Positions 9,501-17,587 of a stretch of DNA of 64,000 nt are shown piece after piece. Position numbers and translations under genes: made by a program. The notes beneath the pieces are model-generated. The model saw only the letters and a program-made list of their open reading frames with translations, was not told where the DNA came from and did no database searches. Within the stretch, counting starts at the first letter, position 1. Each line of letters starts with the position of its first letter. Origin of the DNA: Phormidium tenue FACHB-886 (lineage in GTDB: Bacteria; Cyanobacteriota; Cyanobacteriia; Elainellales; Elainellaceae); NCBI RefSeq assembly GCF_014764505.1, contig NZ_JACXWX010000001.1:186001-250000 (forward strand). Direction: 5' to 3'.

Positions 9501-9723
9501 GAAAGGTGAAATCAACTAGCGTTTCTAGTGCACCGATGTGAATAATGTCATCTTCGTTGAGCGCTCGGCTCTCGCCCCAGAGTGACCAGGCGATCGCTTC
9601 CAGCAGCGAAGATTTTCCAGCTCCATTTGCACCAGAGATACATGCCACATGCAATCCTCGGAAGTCGAGGGTGGCTTCCTGGTAACTCAAAAAGTTTTTG
9701 AGAGTGAGTTGCAGCGGGATCAC
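6595..9723 (-). CDS. sbcC: SbcC/Rad50-type exonuclease subunit
   Basis: The ATPase subunit of the SbcCD nuclease, which processes hairpins and double-strand ends in DNA; the partner SbcD is not in this window. The 1042-residue protein has Walker A GANGAGKSSLLE near residue 33, very long Gln-rich coiled coils, the zinc-hook motif CPLC near 532-535, a second coiled coil, the ABC signature YSGGEAFRVNFA and Walker B LLIIDEGFGTQDE close to the C-terminus. The start is GTG at 9723 (MIPLQLTLKNFLSY fits the usual SbcC N-terminus). Two oddities: a tandem EGGPEGVL repeat just before the hook and a 20-bp inverted repeat inside the coding sequence. Confidence 0.95.
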   Translation of the reverse strand: MIPLQLTLKNFLSYQEATLDFRGLHVACISGANGAGKSSLLEAIAWSLWGESRALNEDDIIHIGALETLVDFTFQCRQQIYRVLRSRHRGQVTSLEFQVQTPEGFRSLTEKGIRATQQLILQHLKLDYDTFINSAYLRQGRADEFMLKRPSDRKQILADLLKLEQYDELAEQAKEKARQFKAELTLLERNLETLAAQAQQAEGIAIETTKLQAKIEQQQQQQQRDRHHLRQLQAIQQQHQTWLQQLTLQQQQQQHLSQDCQRLQQERSATQQQLQQLERLLREGEAIAAKYAHLQHLQAEEETQSAKFQTHQKLQTQLQQLQQQQATQRNQLTQQLQQAQAQREALIQQQQEIAQTLTKADDIGTALLHLQQARARLSELDQLQMKAAPLLQRRQQVQSQLDRLSDRLVARVEELQSMRRSLEDQQQRQPTLRQAVLTLAERIEHLEKRRFYQQQVREKGIERRTFLERLQEQQRECERELAELDHKIHLLQGAGEIGSRAEGGPEGVLEGGPEGVLPENAAAVLLHPASFPPCPLCDRPLDEHHWRLVLQRHQAEHQDILNQLWVLREQLTTSDREIKILRQEYRELEKELSQYGSMLERRGQLQEQLQGVADTQTRLQQIDIEQTAVERSLQTGAYAADLSEELRLLERSLHQLNYDDKDHALARGQVDRWRWAEIKFAELRQAQQRQAQVAERLPVVEATIAELDRQLAEIATSPLQRQIQQIVQQTEELGYSLDHHTTLRQTLRQAQVWQLRYRELTQAQHSYPLVQQRLGELTELWMSRSQALQAITAQVELLQQEMQQPSDPSAAIQTLEQQLSRQRSQLDEQIAALGRLQQQQQHLAMLSQQQTAIQAQLQTVRHQLRVHQELAQAFGKNGIQALMIENILPQLEAEANHILGRLSVNQLHVQFVTQRAKRGSAQRDSSKLIDTLDILISDMRGTRSYETYSGGEAFRVNFAIRLALARLLAQRSGAALQLLIIDEGFGTQDEAGCERLIAAINAIAADFACILTVTHMPHFKEAFQTHIEVYKGDRGSQISLVS
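7719..7740. repeat. Inverted repeat inside sbcC
   Basis: GACCACGCGC (7719-7728) and its exact complement (7731-7740) are separated by 2 bp. It encodes part of KDHALARGQVDR in the second coiled-coil arm. Confidence 0.7.
8177..8225. repeat. Short tandem repeat in the sbcC hook region
   Basis: Two adjacent units of about 24 bp containing CACCTTCCGGACC-like sequence encode two copies of EGGPEGVL. They sit roughly 15 to 35 residues before the CPLC zinc hook. Confidence 0.7.
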
Positions 9724-10160
9724 GATCGGCGCAGACAGAGCGGTTGATACTAACTTAGCAGTACATTAGCTCTTTAATACATCTGCACAGAATAATTCTT
9801 CGATCTATTCCAGAAAATAGATTTAACTCAATCTTCACGACTGTGAAAAGCCACTCCAGCACTTCCTTAGCGATTGAAGTCTTGCAAATTTTTGCCCTTG
9901 AAACTTTTTCAGCTAGAATTCGTCGATGGAACCTGGTTTGCTACATGTCTTAAACTTTAGTCAAACTGCTGACCGAACTACCCAAGGAAAAACTCCTCCT
10001 AACGAAATCAACCGATCGGATGAGGAATCCGAACTTGTCCTTGCCAAAATCCAGCTTATGATAGGTGGGGCACACCCCAGCTTTAAGATAATGCTCCCAC
10101 TGGCTCTGCCAAATTGCCATGAAATTGTAGTGGGAACCGCCGTCTGTAAAGGACTTAGCA
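9724..10160. other. Divergent intergenic region between sbcC and the M23 peptidase
   Basis: 437 bp that should hold both promoters. A plus frame at 9926-10207 overlaps the M23 start and looks like chance. I see no hairpin or repeat of note. Confidence 0.6.
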
Positions 10161-11462
10161 ATGACTCAGAACCCCAACCCCCATCGCATCTTTTCTCTCT
10201 TCCTTAGTCAGCGGACGCTCTTCATTGCGGGTATTGGCTGGCTAGGCGGCATTAGTTTACTAAGCACAGGGATGGCGACAGCGCAAACTGCTGCTCCAGC
10301 GGTAGACAGCGCTGCGGTTCCTAGCGCTCAAGATTTGCTAATGCCAGCAGAACCGCCAGTACAGTTACAGGCAGAGCCTCTTGTTGAAGCTGCGCCAACC
10401 GTTGAGCAACTCATTACCCCTACCGCACCAGAGTCGATCGCTCCCGTAACGCCTGTTGCTCCGGCGATCGATTCTCTTGGGAGTGAACCTAGTATTGAGC
10501 CTAGTAGCCCAGCTAGTGAAGCACTAGTCTCCCCTCAGCTTGAAGACAATGCCAAAGCAGTCTTTGAAAACGGTATGACGGGTTCCTATATTGACTCAAC
10601 ACCCTACTCCTTGGGTGCAACTAGCCCAGATGTAGTGTTGTCAGAGCGATCAACGGGTTGCCAAGCCGTTTTACAGGCGGGGCAGGCTGTACCTACCAGT
10701 ATTTGTCCCCCGGCTCCTGCTGTCGCGGCAGGCGGGTATCCTGAAGGCGGATATGCTACCGTCAGCGCTGCTAGCAGTGGTCGCTATGAGGGAGCTGTGC
10801 CGCTGCCCTCCGTGCAGGATTTTTATAACCTCACGGTTCGCCCACCAGCGCTGTTGGGCAATGGTAACCTGAAGCTGGTCTTTCCTTTGAGCATCCCGGC
10901 AGCCATTACCTCAGCATTTGGCTGGCGGATTCACCCGATCGCTGCAGAGAGCCGCTTCCACTCCGGTACAGATTTGGGTGCGCCGATGGGAACGCCTGTT
11001 GTTGCAGCGTTTGATGGCAAGGTACAAATCGCAGATTTGCTGGGTGGCTACGGGTTGGCAGTCGTTCTACGCCACAACAAAGACACCGAAGAAACTTTGT
11101 ATGGACACCTTTCAGAAATCTTTGTGAAGCCTGGAGAAACAGTCAAGCAAGGCGAGGTGATCGGACGAGTCGGCAGTACAGGCTACTCCACAGGTCCGCA
11201 CTTGCATTTTGAGTTTCACAAGCTGACTCCTCAAGGCTGGGTAACGCTCGATCCGGGACAAGCGCTAGAATTTTCGCTGACTCAGATGATCGAAGGGCTG
11301 AAGCCGGGGGCAGTTCCTAAGCCGCTGCCGTTTGCGATTCGCTGGGAGAGCCTTAAGAAAGCCCTAGAAATGGCAGAAAGACAAAAGCCGCAGCAGGCTG
11401 CCACAGCCCAACCCGTTAAGCCTCGCGCTGAGCAGCCCATCAGCACACGCGCAGGCATGTAG
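10161..11462 (+). CDS. Secreted M23-family metallopeptidase
   Basis: A LytM/peptidase M23 protein of 433 residues, probably a periplasmic peptidoglycan endopeptidase or an activator of amidases. The N-terminus has a hydrophobic signal segment ending near ATAQTAAP, followed by about 200 residues rich in Pro, Ala and Ser. The M23 domain starts at ITSAFGWRIHP (about residue 250), with the zinc ligands in HSGTDLGAPMG and HLHFEFH. The C-terminal tail is Gln- and Lys-rich. The ATG at 10161 has AAAGGA 8 nt upstream. All three zinc ligands of the family are present, so it is probably active. Confidence 0.92.
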   Translation: MTQNPNPHRIFSLFLSQRTLFIAGIGWLGGISLLSTGMATAQTAAPAVDSAAVPSAQDLLMPAEPPVQLQAEPLVEAAPTVEQLITPTAPESIAPVTPVAPAIDSLGSEPSIEPSSPASEALVSPQLEDNAKAVFENGMTGSYIDSTPYSLGATSPDVVLSERSTGCQAVLQAGQAVPTSICPPAPAVAAGGYPEGGYATVSAASSGRYEGAVPLPSVQDFYNLTVRPPALLGNGNLKLVFPLSIPAAITSAFGWRIHPIAAESRFHSGTDLGAPMGTPVVAAFDGKVQIADLLGGYGLAVVLRHNKDTEETLYGHLSEIFVKPGETVKQGEVIGRVGSTGYSTGPHLHFEFHKLTPQGWVTLDPGQALEFSLTQMIEGLKPGAVPKPLPFAIRWESLKKALEMAERQKPQQAATAQPVKPRAEQPISTRAGM

Positions 11463-11497
11463 ATCAGCCTTAAATTAGATTGATTTAGAATCTCCCC

Positions 11498-11535
11498 AAC
11501 AGGTCAGCTACCCCGACGAAGGCAGCTGACCTGTT
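11498..11535. terminator. Hairpin between convergent M23 and patD genes
   Basis: A 12-bp perfect stem, AACAGGTCAGCT (11498-11509) with its complement at 11524-11535, followed by CCGTTTTCT on the plus strand. It probably ends transcription from the left; it may also act on the minus strand. Confidence 0.7.
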
Positions 11536-11542
11536 CCGTTTT

Positions 11543-11896
11543 CTATTGCTCCAGCACTGCCTCACAGTACCGCAACAACATCTCTACTCGGTCGCTGATT
11601 TGCTGCTGCCGTTGGCTAGCAGTTGCGGAGAGGCGGGCAGCCTGAAGGAACAGCAGATCAGTCGCTAGCAGACGCATCTGCTTGTTGATTTCCACTTGGA
11701 TAGAGTGAAGCTTTGGCGAGTCATGTGACTCGATCGGGTCTGTATCCAATGGAATAATTTGCTGTTGAAAAATTTGTTGAGCCGCTCGAAAAGCAGATTG
11801 TAAAGCAGCTCGGTCTGCTGGTTCTACAGATTGCTGAAGCGACTGGAGCGATCGCCAAAATGCATTATAAGCTTGCTGGTAAGGTGCGGACGACAT
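11543..11896 (-). CDS. patD: PatD-family protein
   Basis: This 117-residue, all-helical, Gln-rich protein matches my memory of PatD, named for control of heterocyst frequency in Anabaena: an FQQQIIPL-type segment near residue 45, EINKQMRLLATDLLFLQAAR in the middle, and RVEMLLRYCEAVLEQ at the end. In Anabaena PatD is reported to be tied to FtsZ. Homologues also occur in cyanobacteria that do not make heterocysts, so its presence does not prove differentiation. It is transcribed divergently from the small-RNA locus and rel. Confidence 0.75.
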   Translation of the reverse strand: MSSAPYQQAYNAFWRSLQSLQQSVEPADRAALQSAFRAAQQIFQQQIIPLDTDPIESHDSPKLHSIQVEINKQMRLLATDLLFLQAARLSATASQRQQQISDRVEMLLRYCEAVLEQ

Positions 11897-12004
11897 AGCT
11901 TTAGCAGGAAGTTAACAGCACAGATGTATAATAGAAAACCAAATCCAAAAGGGATTTCAGAAACTATCCAAAGATAGATTGCAAGTTAAGCCATTTGCTT
12001 CTAC

Positions 12005-12018
12005 TTGTTGCGCAACAA
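12005..12018. promoter_or_regulatory. 14-bp palindrome next to a -10 box
   Basis: TTGTTGCGCAACAA is a perfect palindrome that ends 5 bp before TATAAT at 12024-12029. It covers the spacer and -35 area of that promoter, where a dimeric regulator could block or recruit RNA polymerase. Confidence 0.5.
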
Positions 12019-12035
12019 ATCTCTATAATACGGAC

Positions 12036-12116
12036 ATAAGCATTTTGAGCGTCTGGAAATTTACTGCCTCCCGATCCTCTACCTGCCTTAAGTAGCAACG
12101 ATCGGGGCGCTTTTTC
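12036..12116 (+). ncRNA. Candidate small RNA upstream of rel
   Basis: A TATAAT box at 12024-12029 predicts a start near 12036. About 80 nt later there is an intrinsic terminator: CCCGATC (12070-12076) pairs with GATCGGG (12100-12106), followed by GCGCTTTTT. The segment before the stem, with TCTGGAAATTTACTGCCTCC, would be unpaired. There is no open frame of note. The size and layout (single-stranded GGAAA-containing core, GC-rich terminator) resemble cyanobacterial Yfr2-type RNAs, but I cannot confirm homology. It could instead be an attenuator in the rel leader, since rel starts 128 bp downstream on the same strand. Confidence 0.5.
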
Positions 12117-12243
12117 ATCTAATTACATCTGCTCTTATAGGTTTGGACATTGCTTTGCGACAGTTCTCGATAAAGCGTCTACACCTCCGTAGACGCCATA
12201 CCGTAGAATCTAGCAAATATCTACCCCTAGCCCTCTTGCATCC

Positions 12244-14568
12244 ATGACAATTGGCACTATTTCTGGGCTTGACAGCATGAACGTAGCAATTCCCTCTCTT
12301 CCAACTGACATTGCTCTCCCCAACTGGCTACAGGAGTGCATTATTGATCACCGCTCGCCCTTGGCCTGCGACGAAAACACCCCAACGCCTGCGGACGCTA
12401 CATTAGTCTGTCAGGCGTTTGAGTTTGCATACTGTTTGCACAAAGGGCAGACCCGCGCTTCTGGAGAACCATACATCGCGCATCCGGTAGCTGTGGCAGG
12501 GCTCCTGCGAGACTTGGGCGGCGGGGCAGCCATGATTGCCGCAGGCTTCCTGCATGACATCATCGAAGATACAGATGTGACTGCCGATGAAATCGAGAAG
12601 CGCTTTGGCGCGGAAACACGCCACCTGGTAGAGGGTGTCACAAAGCTGTCGAAATTTAATTTTTCCAGTAAAACAGAGCGGCAGGCAGAAAACTTCCGCC
12701 GTATGTTTTTGGCGATGGCGCAGGATATTCGGGTGATTGTGGTAAAGCTTGCCGATCGCCTGCACAACATGCGAACTCTGGAGCATCTACCCGATGACAA
12801 ACGCCGCCGCATTGCCCTGGAAACCCGAGAGATCTTTGCCCCCTTGGCAAACCGTTTGGGGATTGGACGGTTCAAATGGGAGCTAGAAGATCTGGCGTTT
12901 AAATATCTAGAGCCAGAGGCGTATCGCCAAATGCAAGAACTGGTGACGGACAAGCGCACCGATCGCGAAGCAAGGCTCGATCGGGTTGCTGCTACACTAC
13001 GACATCGATTAGAGCAATTGGGTATCAAAGCACACGACATCAATGGTCGCCCCAAGCACCTGTATGGCATCTACCACAAGATGCAGCGACAGCAAAAGCA
13101 GTTCCAGGAAATCTTCGACATTGCAGCTGTTCGTGTAATTGTGGAAACTGTAGACGAGTGCTATCGTGCCCTCGCTGTTGTGCATGATGCTTTCCGCCCC
13201 ATTCCCGGTCGCTTTAAGGATTACATCGGCTTACCCAAACCCAACCGCTATCAATCGCTTCATACAGTAGTGATTGGCACAAAGGGAAGACCGATCGAGG
13301 TGCAAATCCGCACGCTTGAAATGCATCATGTTGCCGAATATGGGATTGCTGCCCACTGGAAATACAAAGAGTCCGGCAACTCCAGCAGCCAAATGACCTC
13401 TGATGACGAAAAGTTTACCTGGCTGCGGCAGCTTTTAGAGTGGCAAAGCGATCTGAAAGACGCACAAGAGTATCTTGAGAGCGTCAAAGACAATTTGTTC
13501 GATGACGATGTTTATGTGTTCACGCCCAGCGGCGATGTGGTAGCGCTGAATCACGGCGCTACACCGGTTGATTTTGCTTACCGCATTCACACTGAAGTCG
13601 GCAACCACTGTGCTGGAGCGCGTGTGAACGAGCGTATCGTCACTTTGGATACGCCGCTGAAAAACGGCGACATTGTAGAGATTATTACCCAGAAAAACGC
13701 GCATCCTAGTTTAGACTGGCTCAATTTTGCTGTTACCCCTGCTGCCCGCAACCGAATTCGGCAGTGGTATAAGCGATCGAACCGCGACGAAAACTTGCTG
13801 CGCGGGCGAGAGCTGCTGGAAAAAGAACTGGGTAAAAGCGGATTGGATGCGCTATTCAAATCTGAGCCAATGCAGATTGTGGCAGAACGATGTAACTATT
13901 CCTCTGCCGAAGATCTAATTGCAGCACTTGGCTATGGCGAAATCACACTCAATTTGGTGGTCAACCGCATCCGCGAAGCTGTGAAAGCCAAGCAGCCAAT
14001 TGCCGCTGCTCAGACCTTAGAGGAAGATGCCGAAGCGCTGCTGTTGCCGTCTCATGCGTCAACCTCTACCCCACCTGCTACACAAAATAAAAACTGCCCG
14101 ATCGCAGGGGTGGAAGGGTTGCTCTATTCACTAGCGGGCTGTTGTAACCCAGTTCCTGGTGAGTCAATTATTGGTGTTGTCACTTTGGGCAGTCGCGGCA
14201 TCTCCATACATCGGCAGGGCTGCCACAACACAGATAACATCCCAGGCGATCGGCTAATTCCCGTCAGCTGGAATCACAATGGGCAGAACCGGAGCCGTCC
14301 TCAAACCTACCCCGTGCAGATTCAGATTGAAGTTATCGATCGAGTCGGTGTCCTCAAAGATATTCTCTCGCGCCTTAGCGACTACAACATCAACGTCCGC
14401 AGCGCCCAAGTGAAAACCTTTCCAGGACAAACGGCAACAATTAGCCTGGGTATTGATATCGTGGATCACGATCAGCTAGAGCGCACCTTCACTCAAATTC
14501 GCAAGATGAGTGACATCATCAAGCTGCGACGAGTGAGCCAGGTAGAGCAAGGGGACGAGAAAAACTAA
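12244..14568 (+). CDS. rel: Bifunctional (p)ppGpp synthetase/hydrolase, RelA/SpoT family
   Basis: The long Rel enzyme makes and degrades the stringent-response alarmone (p)ppGpp. Its 774 residues contain the HD hydrolase domain (HDIIEDTD and KLADRLHNMRTLEHL motifs), the synthetase domain with GRFKDYIGLPKPNRYQSLHT, a TGS domain (VYVFTPSGDVVALNHGATPVDFAY region) and a C-terminal ACT domain. The RFKD motif is the basic RxKD type typical of bifunctional enzymes rather than the acidic EFDD of RelA-only synthetases, and HD residues appear intact. The ATG at 12244 is used here; one at 12277 is possible. Confidence 0.96.
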   Translation: MTIGTISGLDSMNVAIPSLPTDIALPNWLQECIIDHRSPLACDENTPTPADATLVCQAFEFAYCLHKGQTRASGEPYIAHPVAVAGLLRDLGGGAAMIAAGFLHDIIEDTDVTADEIEKRFGAETRHLVEGVTKLSKFNFSSKTERQAENFRRMFLAMAQDIRVIVVKLADRLHNMRTLEHLPDDKRRRIALETREIFAPLANRLGIGRFKWELEDLAFKYLEPEAYRQMQELVTDKRTDREARLDRVAATLRHRLEQLGIKAHDINGRPKHLYGIYHKMQRQQKQFQEIFDIAAVRVIVETVDECYRALAVVHDAFRPIPGRFKDYIGLPKPNRYQSLHTVVIGTKGRPIEVQIRTLEMHHVAEYGIAAHWKYKESGNSSSQMTSDDEKFTWLRQLLEWQSDLKDAQEYLESVKDNLFDDDVYVFTPSGDVVALNHGATPVDFAYRIHTEVGNHCAGARVNERIVTLDTPLKNGDIVEIITQKNAHPSLDWLNFAVTPAARNRIRQWYKRSNRDENLLRGRELLEKELGKSGLDALFKSEPMQIVAERCNYSSAEDLIAALGYGEITLNLVVNRIREAVKAKQPIAAAQTLEEDAEALLLPSHASTSTPPATQNKNCPIAGVEGLLYSLAGCCNPVPGESIIGVVTLGSRGISIHRQGCHNTDNIPGDRLIPVSWNHNGQNRSRPQTYPVQIQIEVIDRVGVLKDILSRLSDYNINVRSAQVKTFPGQTATISLGIDIVDHDQLERTFTQIRKMSDIIKLRRVSQVEQGDEKN

Positions 14569-14588
14569 GTGTTTCTAAACCAAATCTC

Positions 14589-15416
14589 CTAAACTTTAGT
14601 GCCTCCTGACTTCCGCCGCTTTTTGGAACGTGTAGCTTTAGGATGGCTCCCACCGGAGCGCACCACGCTTAGCCCTGTGCCGCCAATCACAAAATAGCCG
14701 ATCGCCAGTAGTGCGCTGCTGGCAGCGGCTAGATTACGAGAGTTTCGCATCTGCGTCTGGGCTTGCTCTAGCTGCTGCTGCTGCTGTTGCTTAATTTTCT
14801 CTAAGCCCTGCGTTCGCGCCTTCTCCACTTCCTGATCCAGCAGTTTAGGGTCTGCCTGCACTTTTTCCAAAGTCTCACGAACTTGCTGAACCTGTGCCTG
14901 CTGATCAGGCGGCAGTTGAGCGTTGTCTAGCTCCTGCTCAAGCTGAGCAACCTGCTGATCGTTGGATAGCAGCGCAGTCACTCTTGCCCGCTGCTGTGCC
15001 AACAGTGCATCTAGCTGCTGTTTCTGAACATCAGCCTGTTGATTGATCTGGCGAGTCTGCTCTGCGCTCGCCAAGCGACTGCTGTTGAATTGAAGCGGCA
15101 CAAATAGCAGAAATAAGATGCCCAACAGCAATGAAAAAATCAGCGTTGCCAGCAGCAGCCCGCTGCGGGAATTGTTCTCGGTAGTAGTGCGATCGATCCA
15201 AACACCGAACACCACAAACGCCACGCCGAGCAGGGAAAGCGTTCCTCGACCAACCCATTCATTGATTACAGTCACCACCCAGCCGCTGTTAAGCAGATTC
15301 AGCGGGAGCGCCAGCACAAGATAATCTACCAGAACACCCAAAAGTAGGACGATGCCTGTCACTTTCAAAGACAGAGCAGTTTGACGGCTAGCGAGGAATT
15401 GGCTTTCTACTTTCAT
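14589..15416 (-). CDS. HpsJ-like membrane protein
   Basis: A 275-residue protein with three hydrophobic segments in the first 110 residues (LKVTGIVLLLGVLVDYLVLA, then GRGTLSLLGVAFVVFGVWI, then LLATLIFSLLLGILFLLFV). A Gln-rich coiled coil of about 110 residues follows, then another membrane segment and a basic tail. This layout and the N-terminal sequence fit the HpsJ family of the hormogonium polysaccharide locus in filamentous cyanobacteria. The exact role of HpsJ is unclear, and the other hps genes are absent here, although a phosphoglycosyl transferase lies 2 kb away. It is convergent with rel, only 20 bp from its stop. Confidence 0.7.
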   Translation of the reverse strand: MKVESQFLASRQTALSLKVTGIVLLLGVLVDYLVLALPLNLLNSGWVVTVINEWVGRGTLSLLGVAFVVFGVWIDRTTTENNSRSGLLLATLIFSLLLGILFLLFVPLQFNSSRLASAEQTRQINQQADVQKQQLDALLAQQRARVTALLSNDQQVAQLEQELDNAQLPPDQQAQVQQVRETLEKVQADPKLLDQEVEKARTQGLEKIKQQQQQQLEQAQTQMRNSRNLAAASSALLAIGYFVIGGTGLSVVRSGGSHPKATRSKKRRKSGGTKV

Positions 15417-15581
15417 GGCGAGACGGAGTAGGGGATATGCAAACCTGATTCAATTAGCAAGATCGGGCTTCCGCAATTAGACTTCCCAAACTTCTGGCAA
15501 CAAACTACCTACGTGAATTGCCTATGGGACGGTGGAAGTAGGGATGGCGATCCAGAACAGAACGATCTAGAACAACACTCA

Positions 15582-17087
15582 CTACTGTAGCCGACAGAAT
15601 TTACGATCGCGATCGTATTGCGGATCTTGCCAGGAAAAAGCAAAGTGGCTGATTGCAGTAATTTGCGGCGCGGACTGGTGAAGCGCCTGCATTTGCGCTT
15701 CTAGAGCAGGGCGATTGTTTAGCACCTGTCCCCAAGTTCCAGCGAATACTGGCTCAATTTGAGTCCCAGCAGGAGCAAGGCTGATAACGCGCTGCACCTG
15801 CGACACAATACAATCTGGAGTGCCGCAGGTTCCATAAGCCATAGGATGCCACTCAATTGTGCTGGGAAATCGATCCCACGGCTGCAGGCGTGAATCATAG
15901 CCCTGTTCCCCTACAGGTTGATTAGCATCTGGGAAAAACACCGCTCCTGCTGGAATGCCGCGCTGCTGAGCAGGCTGAACTGCTAGCGCTAGGAAATCTA
16001 AAACGCCCTGCACGGCATGAGCCACCGTAAGCTGCCAAAGCTCGGTTTGCAGAAAGCTTGCTGATACCGACGAAGCAGAGGGAGCACGCCCCTGCCACAG
16101 CGGAGCCGTCTCCTGTGGATAGAGGCTGTTCACATCCGATAGATCGTTTGCCGTAATCTGACCTTTACTGACATAGCGACGAATTAGTTCTAGCCCTTTT
16201 TGATTTTGGGCACGTCCATACAGGGCTTGCTGTGCTGCACTGCCGTAGATCCATAAATCTCGCACCTGGCTAGCCACTGAAGCCGCTCCTGTGCCTCTGG
16301 GATAGCGCACATAATCAAACAAAATACCGTCAGGCTGCCGCTGCAAAATCGCTTGTTCCAGAGCGAAATAGTCTTGCTGAGCACGGACGTTGTAAGGATC
16401 GACAAAGGCTTCGGTAGAGTCAGCTTCGGGCGAGCCAGTGGCAGAGCGAAAGTTGAGGCTGTTATAGCCGTAACCATTGACTGCAAGGGCTTGCTGTGAA
16501 TCAGGACGCTGACCGTAGGTATAGCCAAAGTTGAGCGTAAACATCCACGCATAAACTTTCAGTCCCCGTTCATGTCCTTTGGCGATCGCCTCTGCAAGCA
16601 AGTCTCGGTTTTCGTAGCCAGGTACACGCAATACAGATCCCCAAGCGGTGCGGTTTGTCGCCTGGGGCAGCAAAACCTGCCCGTCTGAAAATACCTCTAG
16701 GTAAACCTGGTTATACCCCCGACTGACAATGCGATCGAGAATTTCCTCAATAGCGCCCGGTCTAGCATCGCAGGGATAGAGCCGCAGCCAAATTGCCTGT
16801 TCCTTCAGCCAGCTCTGGCTGCGGCAGCGCTGCAGTTGCTCCGCGGTCTGCGAGAGCTGAGTTTTATAGCTGGTTTGGGCACTGCTGTCACCATTCAGCG
16901 TGGCTTGTCGTAGCTCTGTGGTTTGGGCGATCGACTCAGCAGACTGCTGGCAGTAGGGAGCCGTTTGTGCCTGCGCTGGGGCAAGTAGACCGATTGAACT
17001 GATCAAACTGATGAGAAAAAGGCTGGCTAGCAGCCGAGATCTAGTCCTCTTAACGTTCTGAGTCACTAAGAAATGAGCAAGCCTCAT
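15582..17087 (-). CDS. Secreted glycoside-hydrolase-like protein (GHL10 type)
   Basis: About 500 residues with a signal peptide (hydrophobic core LLASLFLISLISSIGLLAP, cleavage near AQAQTA). The body resembles the family 10 glycosyl-hydrolase-like TIM barrels of cyanobacteria: RIVSRGYNQVYLEVFSDGQ (strand and helix), GLKVYAWMFTLNFGY, and PDGILFDYVRYPRGTG, which carries probable active-site acids (FDYVRYP). The substrate is unknown; a cell-wall or exopolysaccharide glycan is a guess. The start at ATG 17087 is preferred over GTG 17096, but neither has a clear ribosome site. It follows the HpsJ-like gene on the same strand but with a gap of 165 bp. Confidence 0.82.
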   Translation of the reverse strand: MRLAHFLVTQNVKRTRSRLLASLFLISLISSIGLLAPAQAQTAPYCQQSAESIAQTTELRQATLNGDSSAQTSYKTQLSQTAEQLQRCRSQSWLKEQAIWLRLYPCDARPGAIEEILDRIVSRGYNQVYLEVFSDGQVLLPQATNRTAWGSVLRVPGYENRDLLAEAIAKGHERGLKVYAWMFTLNFGYTYGQRPDSQQALAVNGYGYNSLNFRSATGSPEADSTEAFVDPYNVRAQQDYFALEQAILQRQPDGILFDYVRYPRGTGAASVASQVRDLWIYGSAAQQALYGRAQNQKGLELIRRYVSKGQITANDLSDVNSLYPQETAPLWQGRAPSASSVSASFLQTELWQLTVAHAVQGVLDFLALAVQPAQQRGIPAGAVFFPDANQPVGEQGYDSRLQPWDRFPSTIEWHPMAYGTCGTPDCIVSQVQRVISLAPAGTQIEPVFAGTWGQVLNNRPALEAQMQALHQSAPQITAISHFAFSWQDPQYDRDRKFCRLQ

Positions 17088-17587
17088 GAGGGACACTGGA
17101 TGACAATTTCTACACGGATGTTTATCTTACTCAGGTTTGCGATTTTGGGCACGATCGCCAAAAAAGGTTCATAGCTTTACAAAATTCTCCTGATTCAGTT
17201 GCAGCAGCACTGGAAATCTATCCATACGCATGGGTTGCTCTACCGCCACAATACAGCCGCTTACGCTTTGGCACAGTAGTTTGAAATATTTTGTGCACCA
17301 CGCTTTGCTTAAAACCGCTTTAGTTTTGACTGGCGAAATCCCTTTCACTAACTGAATAGAAAGTCCAGACGTTTCTGCCTTTAACAAGTGCCATTGCCCC
17401 TTGCAAGCTGCAGCTACCCATGCCTATTGCCCATCCTGCAAACATTGGAACTTTATAAAATGCTCTTCAACTTAAAAGATTAGGCAAAACCACGCAGATT
17501 CACTACCGTCTTGCAGAGCACAGCTTCTATAGTTTCAGTATTGATGACTAGCCCCCAATGGTTTACCTGTAAGGAGCACTGCGAACC
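17088..17587. other. Divergent intergenic region
   Basis: 500 bp between the glycoside-hydrolase-like gene and the sugar transferase. Apart from the doubtful small frame listed separately, I see no hairpin. AAGGAG at 17571-17576 is the likely ribosome site of the sugar transferase. Confidence 0.55.
17169..17387 (-). CDS. Doubtful small open frame
   Basis: 72 codons from a TTG at 17387; the frame is open upstream for about 12 more codons without ATG or GTG. The predicted protein has mixed, protein-like composition with three cysteines (KAWCTKYFKLLCQSVSGC) and no recognised domain. It could be a small gene with a poor start, the remains of one, or chance. Confidence 0.25.
   Translation of the reverse strand: MLKAETSGLSIQLVKGISPVKTKAVLSKAWCTKYFKLLCQSVSGCIVAVEQPMRMDRFPVLLQLNQENFVKL

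Noticed and set aside
9926-10207. 93-codon plus frame before the M23 gene
   Set aside because: It overlaps the M23 start and ribosome site in another frame and has no recognised features.
12411-13070. 219-codon minus-strand frame within rel
   Set aside because: It lies wholly opposite the HD and synthetase coding region, is Arg/Ser-rich as expected for an antisense frame, and has no domain.
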